The notes: generated by a model not told the origin, from the letters alone. Positions 9,074 through 19,459 are shown, counted from the first letter of the stretch. The stretch is DNA of 64,000 nucleotides from Hyphomonadaceae bacterium (GCA_028285145.1 JANQQC010000013.1:124001-188000); one strand, 5' to 3'. Numbers and translations are program-made.

Positions 9074-9448
9074 ATGACAGAATTCGAACGTCTGGCGTTG
9101 GACTACCTACCGGTAGTGTTTTTCCTCGGCATTGGTGCGGTCATTTCCGGACTTTTCATCGTTGGATCGACCCTTCTGGCCCCGTCCAACCCTGACCCTG
9201 AGAAGAATTCAGCCTATGAGTGCGGGTTTGCAGCGTTCGACGATGCCCGGATGAAATTCGACATTCGCTTCTATCTGGTCGCCATCCTCTTCATTATTTT
9301 CGACCTCGAGGTTGCGTTCCTGTTTCCGTGGGCGGTGAGCCTTGGAACGATTGGAGTTTTCGGCTTTTGGTCGATGGTGGTTTTCCTCGGCGTGCTGACC
9401 ATTGGATTCATCTACGAATGGCGCCGCGGCGCGCTTGAGTGGGAGTAG
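9074..9448 (+). CDS. nuoA: NADH-quinone oxidoreductase subunit A
   Basis: Small membrane subunit of respiratory complex I, first gene of the nuo operon. The 124 residues contain three hydrophobic helices and the conserved loop with [20 protein letters not shown] between helices 1 and 2, including the complex I A-subunit cysteine. [11 protein letters not shown] closes the protein, as in mitochondrial-type NuoA/ND3. Only 3 bases separate it from nuoB. Confidence 0.96.
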   Translation: MTEFERLALDYLPVVFFLGIGAVISGLFIVGSTLLAPSNPDPEKNSAYECGFAAFDDARMKFDIRFYLVAILFIIFDLEVAFLFPWAVSLGTIGVFGFWSMVVFLGVLTIGFIYEWRRGALEWE

Positions 9449-9451
9449 GCC

Positions 9452-10024
9452 ATGGCTGAAGACGGCTTCAAACCCTATGCGCTCGGTGCTGGCCGGGCTG
9501 GTGTGGAAGGCGGCCACAATGTGCGCGCCGACGACCCGTTTTTTGCCGGACTTTCCGATGAACTTGCCGACAAAGGCTACTTCACCGCAAGCGCCGACGA
9601 CCTGATCGCATGGGCCCGCACAGGGTCTCTCATGTGGATGACGTTCGGTCTGGCGTGTTGCGCGGTCGAGATGATGCAGGCGGGTAACCCGCGTTACGAT
9701 CTTGAGCGCTTCGGCATGGCCCCACGCGGTAGCCCACGCCAGTCCGACGTCATGATCGTTGCCGGGACGCTCACCAACAAAATGGCACCTGCGCTTCGCA
9801 AGGTTTACGATCAGATGCCAGAGCCACGTTACGTGGTCTCCATGGGCTCATGCGCGAATGGCGGCGGTTACTACCACTACAGCTACTCAGTTGTGCGTGG
9901 CTGTGACCGGATCGTGCCGGTCGATATCTATGTACCGGGCTGCCCGCCCACAGCAGAAGCCCTCGTCTATGGTCTGTTGCAGCTTCAGAAGAAGATCCGC
10001 CGCGAAGGATCGATTGAGCGCTAA
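9452..10024 (+). CDS. nuoB: NADH-quinone oxidoreductase subunit B
   Basis: Peripheral-arm subunit that binds iron-sulfur cluster N2, the last electron carrier before quinone. The four ligands are visible: tandem Cys69-Cys70 in [10 protein letters not shown], Cys134 in [11 protein letters not shown] and Cys164 in [11 protein letters not shown]. Length is 190 residues, with the slightly longer N-terminus usual in alphaproteobacteria and mitochondria. It starts 3 bases after nuoA. Confidence 0.97.
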   Translation: MAEDGFKPYALGAGRAGVEGGHNVRADDPFFAGLSDELADKGYFTASADDLIAWARTGSLMWMTFGLACCAVEMMQAGNPRYDLERFGMAPRGSPRQSDVMIVAGTLTNKMAPALRKVYDQMPEPRYVVSMGSCANGGGYYHYSYSVVRGCDRIVPVDIYVPGCPPTAEALVYGLLQLQKKIRREGSIER

Positions 10025-10026
10025 CC

Positions 10027-10653
10027 ATGATGAACACGACAGAGGACTTCGAAGACCTGATCGCACACATCACGGGCGCACTCCCTGATGCGGTAAAATC
10101 CACATCAGTTTCACTGGGCGAGCTCACGCTGCATGCTGAGCGCGACCAGATCGATGATGTCCTTAAGTTCCTGCGCGATGACAGTCAGTGCCTGTTCGAG
10201 ACGCTGATCGACATTTGCGGCGTTGACTATCCTGAGCGCACCAATCGGTTCGAGGTTGTCTACCACTTCTTGTCGATGCGCATGAATCAGCGCGTCCGGG
10301 TCAAGATCGAGACCGACGAAGAAACGCCTGTGCCGACGTCAGTTGAGTTGTTCCCCTGCGCTGATTGGTTCGAGCGCGAAGCGTTCGACATGTACGGCAT
10401 CCGCTTTGCCGGACATCCGGACCTGCGTCGCCTGCTCACGGATTATGGCTTTGAAGGCCACCCGCTGCGTAAGGACTTCCCGCTGACCGGCCATGTGGAA
10501 GTCCGCTACGACGATCTTGAGAAGCGCGTGGTCTACGAACCCGTCGAACTGGTTCAGGAGTATCGCAACTTTGATTTCCTCTCGCCATGGGAAGGCATGA
10601 CCAGCGTCATTCCGGGTGATGAAAAAGCTGAGGAGGCGCCAAGCGATGGCTGA
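10027..10653 (+). CDS. nuoC: NADH-quinone oxidoreductase subunit C
   Basis: 30-kDa peripheral-arm subunit of complex I, separate from NuoD here (the two are fused in Escherichia). The 208-residue protein carries the family signature in two parts: [20 protein letters not shown] and then [17 protein letters not shown]. Two adjacent ATG codons occur at 10027 and 10030; the first is used here. It overlaps nuoD by 8 bases. Confidence 0.96.
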   Translation: MMNTTEDFEDLIAHITGALPDAVKSTSVSLGELTLHAERDQIDDVLKFLRDDSQCLFETLIDICGVDYPERTNRFEVVYHFLSMRMNQRVRVKIETDEETPVPTSVELFPCADWFEREAFDMYGIRFAGHPDLRRLLTDYGFEGHPLRKDFPLTGHVEVRYDDLEKRVVYEPVELVQEYRNFDFLSPWEGMTSVIPGDEKAEEAPSDG

Positions 10654-11836
10654 CGGCGCGCACGACGAAAACGAACGCAAGTTCACCCTGAACTTTGGTC
10701 CGCAGCATCCTGCCGCGCACGGTGTGCTGCGCATGATCATGGATCTCGATGGCGAGATCGTTGAGCGGATCGACAGTCATATCGGCCTGCTGCACCGCGG
10801 CACCGAGAAACTGCTCGAATACAAGACCTATCTTCAGGGACTGCCATACTTCGATCGGCTAGATTACGTCTCGCCGATGAATCAAGAGCATGCCTGGTGC
10901 CTGGCGATCGAGCGGCTTGTCGGCCTCGAGATTCCGCCTCGGGCACGCGTCATTCGTGTTCTATACAGCGAAATTGGCCGCATTCTGAACCACCTGCTGA
11001 ATGTTGGGACGCAGATTCTCGACGTCGGTGCGCTGACGCCCATCACCTGGACGTTCGAAGAGCGCGAAAAGCTGATGGTGTTTTATGAGCGCGCCTGCGG
11101 CAGTCGGATGCACTCCGCTTACTTCCGCCCGGGTGGTGTCCATCAGGATCTCCCGCAGGATCTGATCGACGATATCTGGACCTGGTGTGAGGAGTTTCCG
11201 GGCAAGCTGCGCACCGTTGAGAAGCTCATCACCGAGAACCGTATCTTCAAGCAGCGAAACGTCGATATTGGTGTCGTGGACCAGCGAACCATTATGGACT
11301 GGGGATTCTCGGGCGTAATGGTGCGTGGCTCCGGCCTAGCTTGGGACCTGCGCCGGTCGCAGCCTTACGAGATTTACAGCGATCTCGACTTCAAGATCCC
11401 GGTCGGACAGCACGGCGACAATTACGATCGCTATGTCTGCCGGATGGATGAGATGTATGAGAGCTGCTCGATCATGAAGCAGTGCATCGAAATGCTTGAG
11501 CCTGGCGAAGTGCTGGCGGCAAACTCAAAGGTCGCGCCACCGCGCCGGGCTGAGATGAAGCGCTCAATGGAAGCGCTCATCCATCACTTCAAGCTCTACA
11601 CTGAAGGCTTTCACGTGCCGGAAGGCGAGGTCTACGCCGCCGTTGAAGCGCCAAAGGGTGAGTTCGGTGTCTATCTTGTCTCGGATGGTGGAAACCGTCC
11701 CTATCGCGTCAAGCTACGCGCGCCGGGGTTCCCCCATCTCAGCGCGATGGATCACCTTTGCAAAGGACACATGCTCGCGGATGCATCGGCGATCCTCGGG
11801 TCCCTCGATATCGTTTTCGGGGAGATTGACCGCTAA
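10646..11836 (+). CDS. nuoD: NADH-quinone oxidoreductase subunit D
   Basis: 49-kDa subunit that forms the quinone-binding pocket with NuoB. The start at 10646 ([18 protein letters not shown]) has GAGGAGG upstream and gives 396 residues. Conserved parts seen: [14 protein letters not shown] with the quinone-site His, [16 protein letters not shown], and the C-terminal DIVFGEIDR end. Its TAA overlaps the start of the VOC-fold gene as TAATG, so that unexpected insertion is translationally coupled to nuoD. Confidence 0.97.
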   Translation: MADGAHDENERKFTLNFGPQHPAAHGVLRMIMDLDGEIVERIDSHIGLLHRGTEKLLEYKTYLQGLPYFDRLDYVSPMNQEHAWCLAIERLVGLEIPPRARVIRVLYSEIGRILNHLLNVGTQILDVGALTPITWTFEEREKLMVFYERACGSRMHSAYFRPGGVHQDLPQDLIDDIWTWCEEFPGKLRTVEKLITENRIFKQRNVDIGVVDQRTIMDWGFSGVMVRGSGLAWDLRRSQPYEIYSDLDFKIPVGQHGDNYDRYVCRMDEMYESCSIMKQCIEMLEPGEVLAANSKVAPPRRAEMKRSMEALIHHFKLYTEGFHVPEGEVYAAVEAPKGEFGVYLVSDGGNRPYRVKLRAPGFPHLSAMDHLCKGHMLADASAILGSLDIVFGEIDR

Positions 11837-12288
11837 TGGCTGCGTTTCCTGAGCACCGGATGAGCATCATTACGCTCGGCGTGAATGATCGTGCGGCGAT
11901 GACTTCTTGGTACAGCGATGTTCTTGGTTTCAGGAATTTCGGGCCTGAAGGTATGGCCATGTTCGACATGGGCGGTTTCGTGCTGGGGCTGTGGGAGCGC
12001 GACAAGCTCGCCGATGACGCCGGCTTTGAAGAGGCCGGTGCCTGTCATGGGTTCAAGGGGCTGGCGCTCGCTTATAATGCGCGATCCGAGGCTGAAGTGG
12101 ACCAGATCTTCAGTGCTCTCGAAGCTGCTGGCGCGACGATCACAAAGCCGCCGCACAAGGCTTTCTGGGGTGGCTATTCCGGCTACTTCGCAGACCCGGA
12201 AGGCAATGCCTGGGAAGTTGCGTTCAATCCGTTCTGGGGGATTGCGGATAACGGCCAATTGGAGCTGCCAAAGGCGGAGGGGGCCTGA
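11836..12288 (+). CDS. VOC-family (glyoxalase-fold) protein inside the nuo operon
   Basis: A 150-residue vicinal-oxygen-chelate fold protein. Two beta-alpha-beta-beta-beta repeats are apparent: about 8-58 (SIITLGVNDRAAMTSWYSDV) and about 68-140, ending WGGYSGYFADPEGNAWEV. The second half is typical of a widespread, uncharacterised glyoxalase/dioxygenase-like subgroup. The usual first metal ligand (His or Glu before the ITLGV strand) is Ile here, so true glyoxalase I activity is doubtful. The gene shares one base with nuoD and one with nuoE, so it is cotranscribed with complex I. No role in complex I is known to me. Confidence 0.85.
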   Translation: MAAFPEHRMSIITLGVNDRAAMTSWYSDVLGFRNFGPEGMAMFDMGGFVLGLWERDKLADDAGFEEAGACHGFKGLALAYNARSEAEVDQIFSALEAAGATITKPPHKAFWGGYSGYFADPEGNAWEVAFNPFWGIADNGQLELPKAEGA

Positions 12289-13070
12289 TGGCTGTTAGAC
12301 GATTTGACATTGATGCTGGCGGGGACACGTTCGCCTTCAAGCCTGAGACTGAACCGAAGATCGAGTTCTGGCTCGCCAAATATCCTGCCGACAAGAAACG
12401 TTCTGGCGTTATCCCGCTGCTCTGGCTTGCCCAGAAGGACAATGATGGCTGGTTGTCCGAGCCGGCGATGCGCGAGGTCGCGGACCGTCTCGAAATGCCG
12501 TATATCCGCGTTTACGAGGTCGCGACTTTCTACACCATGTTCCGGCTTCAGCCGGTTGGGCGCTACCACGTCCAGCTGTGTGGTACGACGCCCTGTATGC
12601 TTCGTGGCGCAAACGATCTGAAAGAGGTTTGCGAAAGCAAGATCGGCCCGAAAATGTTCGTCACCGACGATGGGAAGCTGTCATGGGAAGAGGTCGAGTG
12701 TCTTGGGGCCTGTGTGAACGCGCCGATGGTCCAGATCAATGACGACTATTTCGAAGACCTGACCGAAGAGTCTTTCGGCGAGCTCATTGACCGTTTGCGT
12801 AACGGTGCAGACGTGTCGCCCGGCCCACAGGTGGATCGCGTGAACAGCGCGCCTATTGGTGGCACAACGGTATTGACCGACGAAACACTGTTCGACGGTT
12901 CGCTCGCGAAAAGCATAACCTTGCCGAATTTGCCGGGTGCCCTAGCTGCAGCCGAGGCCGAGCCCGAGGCGAAAGCGTTGCCCGAGAAAAAACCGGCGAC
13001 AAATACTGATCGGGAAGAAGCTAAGCCATCAGGCAAGACTGGCTCGAAAAACAAAGAGGCGGACGAATAA
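12288..13070 (+). CDS. nuoE: NADH-quinone oxidoreductase subunit E
   Basis: 24-kDa subunit of the NADH dehydrogenase module; binds the [2Fe-2S] cluster N1a. Ligands are Cys98 and Cys103 (LCGTTPCML) and Cys138 and Cys142 ([10 protein letters not shown]). The conserved thioredoxin-like core ends near residue 175. About 85 further residues form a low-complexity, Ala/Glu/Lys/Pro-rich tail ([18 protein letters not shown]), longer than in Escherichia NuoE but of a kind met in some alphaproteobacteria. One-base overlaps join it to the VOC gene and to nuoF. Confidence 0.96.
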   Translation: MAVRRFDIDAGGDTFAFKPETEPKIEFWLAKYPADKKRSGVIPLLWLAQKDNDGWLSEPAMREVADRLEMPYIRVYEVATFYTMFRLQPVGRYHVQLCGTTPCMLRGANDLKEVCESKIGPKMFVTDDGKLSWEEVECLGACVNAPMVQINDDYFEDLTEESFGELIDRLRNGADVSPGPQVDRVNSAPIGGTTVLTDETLFDGSLAKSITLPNLPGALAAAEAEPEAKALPEKKPATNTDREEAKPSGKTGSKNKEADE

Positions 13071-14374
13071 TGCTCGCTGATAAAGACCGCATCTTTACCA
13101 ATCTCTACGGCCGCCATTCGCCCGGTCTTGAGGCCGCCAAGCAGCGCGGCGCATGGAATATGACCCGCGAAATGCTGGAGCAGGAGCCTGACTGGATCTG
13201 CGATCAGATCAAAGCGTCTGGCCTTCGCGGGCGAGGTGGAGCGGGCTTCCCCACGGGGCTGAAGTGGACCTTCATGCCGAAGGAGGTGCGCGAGCGCCCT
13301 CACTATCTCGTCGTGAATGCGGACGAGTCCGAACCGGGCACCTGCAAGGACCGCGAGATCATGCGCCATGATCCGCACCTGCTGATAGAAGGCTGCATGG
13401 TTGCCAGCCGCGCCATGCGTGCCCATGAGTGCTACGTCTACCTGCGTGGTGAGTACATCGCGGAACGCCACGCGCTGGAGGCGGCCGTCAAGGAGGCCTA
13501 CGAGGCCAAACTGATCGGCAAGGACAATGTGAATGGCTGGGATTTCGATCTCTACGTTCATCACGGTGCCGGTGCGTACATTTGCGGCGAGGAAACGGCA
13601 CTGCTCGAAAGCCTTGAAGGCAAGAAGGGCCAGCCGCGTCTGAAGCCGCCATTCCCGGCGAATGCCGGTCTCTATGGCTGTCCGACAACAGTAAACAATG
13701 TCGAGTCGATCGCCGTCGCGCCTACGATCCTTCGGCGCGGGGCGGAGTGGTTTGCCGGTTTTGGCCGTCCGAACAATACGGGCACTAAGCTGTTCTGCGT
13801 TTCCGGGCACGTGAACACGCCGTGTAACGTCGAAGAAGAGATGTCGATCACCTTCCGCGAGCTTATCGACACCCATTGCGGCGGTATTCGTGGCGGCTGG
13901 GACAATCTGAAAGCGGTTATCCCCGGTGGGTCTTCTGTGCCAATGGTGCCAGCAGAGCAAATCATCGATGCGTACATGGATTTCGACACGCTGCGCGACC
14001 TGAAGTCAGGGCTCGGAACGGCTGCCGTAATCGTAATGGATCAGTCGACCGATCTCATCAAAGCGATCGCGCGCATCGCTTACTTTTACAAGCATGAGAG
14101 TTGCGGCCAGTGTACGCCTTGCCGGGAAGGAACAGGCTGGATGTGGCGCGTGCTGGAGCGCATGGCCAAGGGCGAAGCTCAGCACGAGGAGATCGATCTC
14201 CTGCTGGATGTCGCCGGACAGGTGGAAGGTCACACGATTTGTGCGCTGGGTGATGCGGCGGCGTGGCCGGTCCAGGGCCTCATCCGCCATTTCCGCCACG
14301 AAATCGAAGAACGCATCAACGAGTACCGCTTGCCACGCGCAATGACGCAAGGCGCGGTCGTGGCGGCGGAGTAA
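13070..14374 (+). CDS. nuoF: NADH-quinone oxidoreductase subunit F
   Basis: 51-kDa subunit that binds NADH, FMN and cluster N3, the electron entry point of complex I. The 434-residue protein shows the FMN/NADH glycine motif [16 protein letters not shown] (about 51-66), [30 protein letters not shown], and the [4Fe-4S] ligands Cys345, Cys348, Cys351 ([11 protein letters not shown]) and Cys391 ([12 protein letters not shown]). The TAA lies 2 bases before the next, unexpected gene. Confidence 0.97.
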   Translation: MLADKDRIFTNLYGRHSPGLEAAKQRGAWNMTREMLEQEPDWICDQIKASGLRGRGGAGFPTGLKWTFMPKEVRERPHYLVVNADESEPGTCKDREIMRHDPHLLIEGCMVASRAMRAHECYVYLRGEYIAERHALEAAVKEAYEAKLIGKDNVNGWDFDLYVHHGAGAYICGEETALLESLEGKKGQPRLKPPFPANAGLYGCPTTVNNVESIAVAPTILRRGAEWFAGFGRPNNTGTKLFCVSGHVNTPCNVEEEMSITFRELIDTHCGGIRGGWDNLKAVIPGGSSVPMVPAEQIIDAYMDFDTLRDLKSGLGTAAVIVMDQSTDLIKAIARIAYFYKHESCGQCTPCREGTGWMWRVLERMAKGEAQHEEIDLLLDVAGQVEGHTICALGDAAAWPVQGLIRHFRHEIEERINEYRLPRAMTQGAVVAAE

Positions 14375-14376
14375 TC

Positions 14377-14760
14377 GTGGTGAAGCTTCGATCTATTGCG
14401 GCTTGGGTTACACCAATAGTGGTGGGGCTTCTAACGCCACCACTGTGGGATTGGTGGCGGCTATCCCAGATACCAGAGCAGGAGGTGTGCTCGGTGAAGG
14501 ACGGCGCAGACCTCGTCGCGAGCAAGGTGGTTCTAATGCGCGACAGGGACTGGGAAGTTAGCAACCCCACTTTGAGGTTTGCTGCCGAGCCGATAGCTGA
14601 CGATGCAGAGAGTCGCTCGTTGGCACTTTATTATGCTTCTCACAATGGTTCTTGGTCCTTTGTTGATGAGGGGTCAGCAAACTTCTCCACCGGAGCTGTT
14701 CTGAGTTGTTCTGGTGCTGGTGGACTTGCGCCCGTTCCAAGCATTTACGGGAAGGGGTAG
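14377..14760 (+). CDS. Unknown small membrane-anchored or secreted protein between nuoF and nuoG
   Basis: I do not recognise this 127-residue product. It probably starts at one of two adjacent GTG codons (14377 or 14380), 2-5 bases after the nuoF stop, and ends 6 bases before nuoG. The N-terminus KLRSIAAWVTPIVVGLLTP is a single hydrophobic helix after a basic start (signal anchor or signal peptide). The remainder is mostly polar, with two cysteines, one at about residue 38 (QEVCSVKDG) and one near the end (AVLSCSGAGG). Codon use differs from the flanking nuo genes: three ATA and three CTA codons, AGG, and many T- or A-ending codons. This suggests recent acquisition or relaxed selection. An accessory complex I factor is possible but unproven. 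Confidence 0.7.
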   Translation: MVKLRSIAAWVTPIVVGLLTPPLWDWWRLSQIPEQEVCSVKDGADLVASKVVLMRDRDWEVSNPTLRFAAEPIADDAESRSLALYYASHNGSWSFVDEGSANFSTGAVLSCSGAGGLAPVPSIYGKG

Positions 14761-14766
14761 CGAATA

Positions 14767-16866
14767 ATGGCTGACGATCTCTTCAAGCTGAACGTCGATG
14801 GGCAGGACATCGAAGTCCCGAAATCCTACACGCTGATGCAGGCGTGCGAGGAGGCGGGGGCTGAGATTCCGCGCTTCTGCTATCACGAGCGGCTCAGCGT
14901 TGCTGGCAACTGCCGGATGTGCCTCGTTCAATGGGTGGGGGCACCGAAGCCGATTGCGTCGTGCGCGCAGACAGTTGGCGAGATGCGGATGAATCCGGAC
15001 GGGACACCGCCAAACATCATCACACGCGGCGACTATGTCGAAAAAGCCCGGAAGGGCGTGATGGAGTTCCTGCTGATCAACCATCCGCTCGATTGCCCGA
15101 TCTGCGATCAGGGTGGCGAATGCGACCTGCAGGATCAGGCTGTTGCCTATGGCCGTGCGGGATCGCGGTACGAGCTGAACAAGCGCGCGGTCGAAGACAA
15201 GAATATGGGTCCGCTCGTCAAGACAATCATGACGCGCTGCATCCAATGCACGCGTTGTGTGCGCTTCGCGGCGGAGGTCGCCGGTGTCGAGGAGATCGGC
15301 ATGATTTCCCGCGGCGAGAATGCCGAAATCACGACCTATCTTGAAGAGTCTCTGACATCCGAGCTCTCCGGAAACGTTATCGATCTTTGCCCCGTAGGTG
15401 CACTGACCTCGAAGCCTTACGCCTTCAATGCGCGTCCATGGGAGTTGCGCAAGACCGAATCGATTGACGTCATGGATGCAATGGGCGCGGGCATTCGCGT
15501 TGATGCCAAGGGTGATGCCGTGATGAGGATCCTTCCCGTTCTGAACGAGGAAGTGAATGAGGAATGGCTGTCCGACAAGTCTCGTTTCATCTGGGACGGG
15601 CTTCAGCGCCAACGCCTCGACAAGCCGTATATTCGCGAGGGCGGAAAGCTGCGCGCGGCGACCTGGGGCGAAGCTTTCGAGGCCACCAAGGCAGCGCTCG
15701 CGAAACCGGCAGAGAAGATCGGCGTGGTCGCCGGCGATCTGATCGAGGTTGAACAGGCGAAGGCTGCGCTCGACCTTTTCCGCGCGCTTGGTGTTCAGAA
15801 CACTGACTGCCGCCCGGGAGGGGCCTCTTATGGAGCCGATGGCGTCCGTGAGCGCTATATTCTCAACCCAACCCTGATGGGCGCGGAAGAGGCCGACGCG
15901 CTGCTCCTGATCGGGGTGAACCCCCGTGTTGAGGCCGCTGTCTGGAATGCTCGCATACGCAAGGCATGGCTCTGGAACGACCTGACGGTTGGCGTTATCG
16001 GCGAAGCCAGCGACCTGACCTACGATTACACTCACCTCGGCGAAGGTCCGGACGTGCTGAACAGCTTGTCCTCAAGTGATGAGGCGTTCGTCGAAGCCCT
16101 GCGCAATGCCGAACGGCCGATGATCGTAATTGGCGAAGGCGCGCTGAGCCGTGGGGATGGCGCGGCTGTGCTTGCGAAAGCGCATGACTTCGCGCTTGAG
16201 GTTGGCGCGGTGACTGAAGACTGGGCCGGCTTCGGCGTCCTTCACTCCGCAGCCGGACGGGTCGGTGCATTGGATGTGGGCTTCGTCCCGGGCGAGGGCG
16301 GCGCAGATACTGCCGGAATCCTTGGTGGCGACATGGAAACCGTTGTCCTTCTCGGGGCGGATGAGGCGGACCTTTCAGGCTTGGAAGCATCTACCGTGAT
16401 TTATATCGGCCATCATGGTGATGCCGGCGCGGCGAAAGCTGATATCATCCTGCCATGCGCGGCCTACACCGAGATGGTCGCGACTTATGTGAACACGGAA
16501 GGCCGGGTGCAGATGACCCGCCGCGCGGTTCAGCCAAAGGGCGAGGCCCGCGAAGGCTGGGCGATCTTCCGGGCGCTATCAGACGTACTGGGCAAGGCCC
16601 TGCCATATGACACGGCGGAAGCGCTGCGGGATGTTCTGAGGGGCGAAGAAGGGTCTGTCTTCTCTGGGCTTGGCTACGCCCCCGGCGCAAGCGGCGCAGA
16701 GGCACTGAAGGCAGCGATAGAGCAGGATGGAGAGGTTTCTTCCGCTCCATTCGGATCCACGATTGACGATTTCTACCTGACGAACCCGGTAGCCCGGGCG
16801 TCGAAAACGATGGCTGAGTGTTCGCGACAGCAACGCGCGCTTGAAACCCCGATAGCGGCGGAGTAG
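14767..16866 (+). CDS. nuoG: NADH-quinone oxidoreductase subunit G
   Basis: 75-kDa iron-sulfur subunit that passes electrons from NuoE/F to NuoI. The N-terminal ferredoxin domain has N1b ligands Cys38, Cys49, Cys52 and Cys66. The His-Cys3 cluster N5 follows with His106, Cys110, Cys113 and Cys119 (HPLDCPICDQGGECD). Then come the N4 ligands in RCIQCTRCVRF and DLCPVGALTS. The rest to residue 699 is the molybdopterin-oxidoreductase-like domain, which in complex I carries no cofactor. Length matches the mitochondrial-type subunit. It is preceded by GGGAAGGGG near the end of the unknown gene. Confidence 0.97.
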   Translation: MADDLFKLNVDGQDIEVPKSYTLMQACEEAGAEIPRFCYHERLSVAGNCRMCLVQWVGAPKPIASCAQTVGEMRMNPDGTPPNIITRGDYVEKARKGVMEFLLINHPLDCPICDQGGECDLQDQAVAYGRAGSRYELNKRAVEDKNMGPLVKTIMTRCIQCTRCVRFAAEVAGVEEIGMISRGENAEITTYLEESLTSELSGNVIDLCPVGALTSKPYAFNARPWELRKTESIDVMDAMGAGIRVDAKGDAVMRILPVLNEEVNEEWLSDKSRFIWDGLQRQRLDKPYIREGGKLRAATWGEAFEATKAALAKPAEKIGVVAGDLIEVEQAKAALDLFRALGVQNTDCRPGGASYGADGVRERYILNPTLMGAEEADALLLIGVNPRVEAAVWNARIRKAWLWNDLTVGVIGEASDLTYDYTHLGEGPDVLNSLSSSDEAFVEALRNAERPMIVIGEGALSRGDGAAVLAKAHDFALEVGAVTEDWAGFGVLHSAAGRVGALDVGFVPGEGGADTAGILGGDMETVVLLGADEADLSGLEASTVIYIGHHGDAGAAKADIILPCAAYTEMVATYVNTEGRVQMTRRAVQPKGEAREGWAIFRALSDVLGKALPYDTAEALRDVLRGEEGSVFSGLGYAPGASGAEALKAAIEQDGEVSSAPFGSTIDDFYLTNPVARASKTMAECSRQQRALETPIAAE

Positions 16867-16875
16867 GCGGGCGGC

Positions 16876-17964
16876 ATGAGTTCCCTGATTGAAGCCAACG
16901 GCCCGCTTTTCGGCACGCTCCTTGTTTTCGGACAGATCGGTCTGTTCGTCCTAGTGCTATTGCTGTCGCTGGCCTTCCTGCTTCTGCTCGACCGTAAGGT
17001 TTGGGCGGCGGTGATGATGCGCAAGGGGCCCAATGTTGTCGGGCCTTTCGGCCTGCTTCAGTCGTTCGCGGATTTCGGGAAGTTCCTTCTCAAGGAAATC
17101 ATTATCCCGGCCGGTGCGAACAAGACAGTCTTCCTGCTGGCTCCAATTATCACCTGCACACTAGCCTTTGCGGCTTGGGCAGTGATTCCCGTTGCACCGG
17201 GCATTGAACGTGGAACGTCATGGGCAGTCGCGGACCTCAATGTTGGAATTCTCTATCTCTTCGCGATCTCCTCGCTCGGCGTCTACGGCATCATCATGGG
17301 CGGATGGGCATCGAACTCGAAATATCCGTTCCTGGCCAGCCTGCGCTCGGCAGCGCAGATGGTGTCCTATGAGGTCTCTCTCGGCTTCGTGATCATCACG
17401 GTGATACTGCTGGTGGGCTCAATGAACTTGTCAGACATCGTGAACAACCAATCGGACGGCTTCTGGAGCTGGCACGCCTTCAGTTTCAACAACATCCTTT
17501 TGTTCCCGGTGATGTTCGGCATGTTCATTATCTTCTTCGTGTCCGCGCTGGCGGAAACCAACCGGCCGCCGTTCGATCTGGCGGAAGCGGAGTCCGAACT
17601 CGTAGCCGGCTATCAAGTGGAGTACTCCTCCACGCCATATCTTCTCTTCATGGTCGGTGAGTATCTGAACATCGTCCTGATGTGCGCCATGATGACCATC
17701 CTGTTCCTTGGTGGCTGGCACGGCCCGGTTCCTGTCGGTGACTGGATCAACGACTATCCCTTGCTGAACAGCCTTGGCGGCCTGTTCTGGTTCATGGCCA
17801 AAATTGTCTTCTTCTTTTTCATGTTCGCGATGGTGAAGGCGATGGTGCCGCGTTACCGTTATGACCAGTTGATGCGGCTCGGCTGGAAAATCTTCCTGCC
17901 GACCTCGCTGGCCGCCGTCCTCATCGTTTCTGGCTATGTCGTTTACACAGGAGTGCAGGCATGA
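16876..17964 (+). CDS. nuoH: NADH-quinone oxidoreductase subunit H
   Basis: Membrane subunit (ND1 type) that joins the peripheral and membrane arms and completes the quinone channel. The 362-residue protein has about eight hydrophobic helices, the conserved [18 protein letters not shown] loop and the [17 protein letters not shown] acidic loop. It starts 9 bases after nuoG and overlaps nuoI by 4 bases. Confidence 0.97.
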   Translation: MSSLIEANGPLFGTLLVFGQIGLFVLVLLLSLAFLLLLDRKVWAAVMMRKGPNVVGPFGLLQSFADFGKFLLKEIIIPAGANKTVFLLAPIITCTLAFAAWAVIPVAPGIERGTSWAVADLNVGILYLFAISSLGVYGIIMGGWASNSKYPFLASLRSAAQMVSYEVSLGFVIITVILLVGSMNLSDIVNNQSDGFWSWHAFSFNNILLFPVMFGMFIIFFVSALAETNRPPFDLAEAESELVAGYQVEYSSTPYLLFMVGEYLNIVLMCAMMTILFLGGWHGPVPVGDWINDYPLLNSLGGLFWFMAKIVFFFFMFAMVKAMVPRYRYDQLMRLGWKIFLPTSLAAVLIVSGYVVYTGVQA

Positions 17965-18449
17965 GCGCGCTCGTTCAAACGGTCCGTGGAGCTCTGCTGA
18001 CAGACTTCGTCAGCGCTTTCTTCCTGACGCTGAGGGAAATGTTCCGCCGCAAACCGACCGTGAACTATCCATTCGAAAAGAACCCGCTGAGCCCGCGGTT
18101 TCGGGGCGAGCACGCACTGCGCCGCTATCCGAACGGCGAAGAACGCTGCATTGCCTGCAAACTCTGCGAAGCGATCTGCCCGGCTCAGGCCATTACCATT
18201 GAGGCTGAGCCGCGCGAAGACGGCTCGCGCCGCACGACGCGCTACGATATCGACATGGTGAAATGCATCTATTGCGGCTTCTGTCAGGAAGCCTGTCCTG
18301 TCGACGCCATCGTTGAGGGGCCAAACTTCGAATTCGCGACGGAAACGCGCGAAGAACTTTATTACGACAAAGACAGACTACTTGCGAATGGAGACCGGTG
18401 GGAACGGCTCATCGCAAAGAATCTGGAACTCGACGCGCCTTATCGGTAA
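17961..18449 (+). CDS. nuoI: NADH-quinone oxidoreductase subunit I
   Basis: Ferredoxin-like peripheral subunit with two [4Fe-4S] clusters (N6a and N6b). Ligand sets are Cys63-66-69-73 ([12 protein letters not shown]) and Cys102-105-108-112 ([12 protein letters not shown]). Length 162 residues, as in mitochondrial TYKY. It overlaps nuoH by 4 bases; a 94-base gap to nuoJ follows, the longest inside the operon. No clear promoter or terminator is seen in that gap. Confidence 0.97.
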   Translation: MSALVQTVRGALLTDFVSAFFLTLREMFRRKPTVNYPFEKNPLSPRFRGEHALRRYPNGEERCIACKLCEAICPAQAITIEAEPREDGSRRTTRYDIDMVKCIYCGFCQEACPVDAIVEGPNFEFATETREELYYDKDRLLANGDRWERLIAKNLELDAPYR

Positions 18450-18543
18450 GAGGGCGCGACTCGCGGCCTGGTGCTTCGCCGGGTCAGACTAATCACCAAG
18501 GCGGCCCGTCCGGACCGTTTGTTTCTTGAGGGGGCTGACGACA

Positions 18544-19137
18544 GTGGACGTCATCGCGTTCTGGATATTGTCAGCGATCGTCGTGACTTCGGCGGTCTGT
18601 GTGATCGGTGCGCGCAATCCTGTGCACTCTGTCCTGTGGCTGATCCTCGCCTTCTTCACCGCAGCTGGCCTGCTCGTCCTTATCGGGGCCGAGTTTCTGG
18701 CGATGCTGATTGTCGTCGTCTATGTCGGCGCAGTCGCCGTGCTGTTCCTCTTTGTCGTGATGATGCTGGATGTGGACTTTGTCGAACTGAAGCAGGGCAC
18801 GCTTCAATATTGGCCGTTTGCCCTCATGATCGGCATCGCGTTTCTGGCGGAGATCATTCTTGTCACGTCAGCGACCGTCACACGCGATCCGTCTGCGTTT
18901 GATCCGTCTCCTGGCGCGCCAACGAATGCCGAGGCGATCGGCGCAGTGATGTACACCGAGTATCTGTTGCTGTTCCAGATGTCGGGGATCATCCTGCTCA
19001 TCGCCATGATCGGCGCGATCGTCCTGACGCTGCGTGGCCGGCCGGACGTCAAACGCCAGTCGATTGCCAAGCAAACCCAACGCCGGCGCTCGGATGCAAC
19101 CGAGTTGCTCGACGTCGAGCCAGGGCGGGGGATCTGA
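18544..19137 (+). CDS. nuoJ: NADH-quinone oxidoreductase subunit J
   Basis: ND6-type membrane subunit of complex I with five predicted helices. I chose the GTG at 18544 ([14 protein letters not shown], 197 residues) because GAGGGGG lies about 10 bases upstream; a TTG at 18526 overlaps that site. The family segment [20 protein letters not shown] is followed by [20 protein letters not shown], which contains the pi-bulge helix of ND6. The C-terminal tail after residue 165 is polar and variable. Confidence 0.95.
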   Translation: MDVIAFWILSAIVVTSAVCVIGARNPVHSVLWLILAFFTAAGLLVLIGAEFLAMLIVVVYVGAVAVLFLFVVMMLDVDFVELKQGTLQYWPFALMIGIAFLAEIILVTSATVTRDPSAFDPSPGAPTNAEAIGAVMYTEYLLLFQMSGIILLIAMIGAIVLTLRGRPDVKRQSIAKQTQRRRSDATELLDVEPGRGI

Positions 19138-19141
19138 GACA

Positions 19142-19450
19142 ATGGATTTGACGCTCTCCCATTATCTGGGCCTGTCGGCTGTGCTGTTCACAATTGGCGT
19201 CGTCGGTATCTTCGTGAACCGGAAGAATATCATTGTCATCCTTATGGCGATTGAGCTGATCCTGCTCTCGGTGAACATCAACCTCGCCGCCTTCGCTGTC
19301 TTCACAGGCACGATTGCGGGGCAGGTCTTTGCCATGCTGGTGCTGACCGTCGCGGCTGCAGAAGCAGCTGTCGGCCTCGCCATCCTCGTCGTCTACTTCC
19401 GCAATCGCGGTGATATCTCGGTCGAGTCCGTCGACCTCATGAAGGGCTGA
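19142..19450 (+). CDS. nuoK: NADH-quinone oxidoreductase subunit K
   Basis: ND4L-type membrane subunit, 102 residues with three helices. Family features are [40 protein letters not shown] with the conserved buried Glu of helix 2, and [19 protein letters not shown] with the second Glu. The start at 19142 lies 4 bases after the nuoJ stop. Confidence 0.96.
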   Translation: MDLTLSHYLGLSAVLFTIGVVGIFVNRKNIIVILMAIELILLSVNINLAAFAVFTGTIAGQVFAMLVLTVAAAEAAVGLAILVVYFRNRGDISVESVDLMKG

Positions 19451-19459
19451 TCGCCGAGT

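Noticed and set aside
12746..13960. 404-codon open frame on the minus strand opposite nuoE and nuoF
   Set aside because: Antisense to conserved complex I genes with no protein-like features.
14674..16035. 453-codon open frame on the minus strand opposite nuoG
   Set aside because: Antisense to the iron-sulfur region of NuoG, with no motif; shadow frame.
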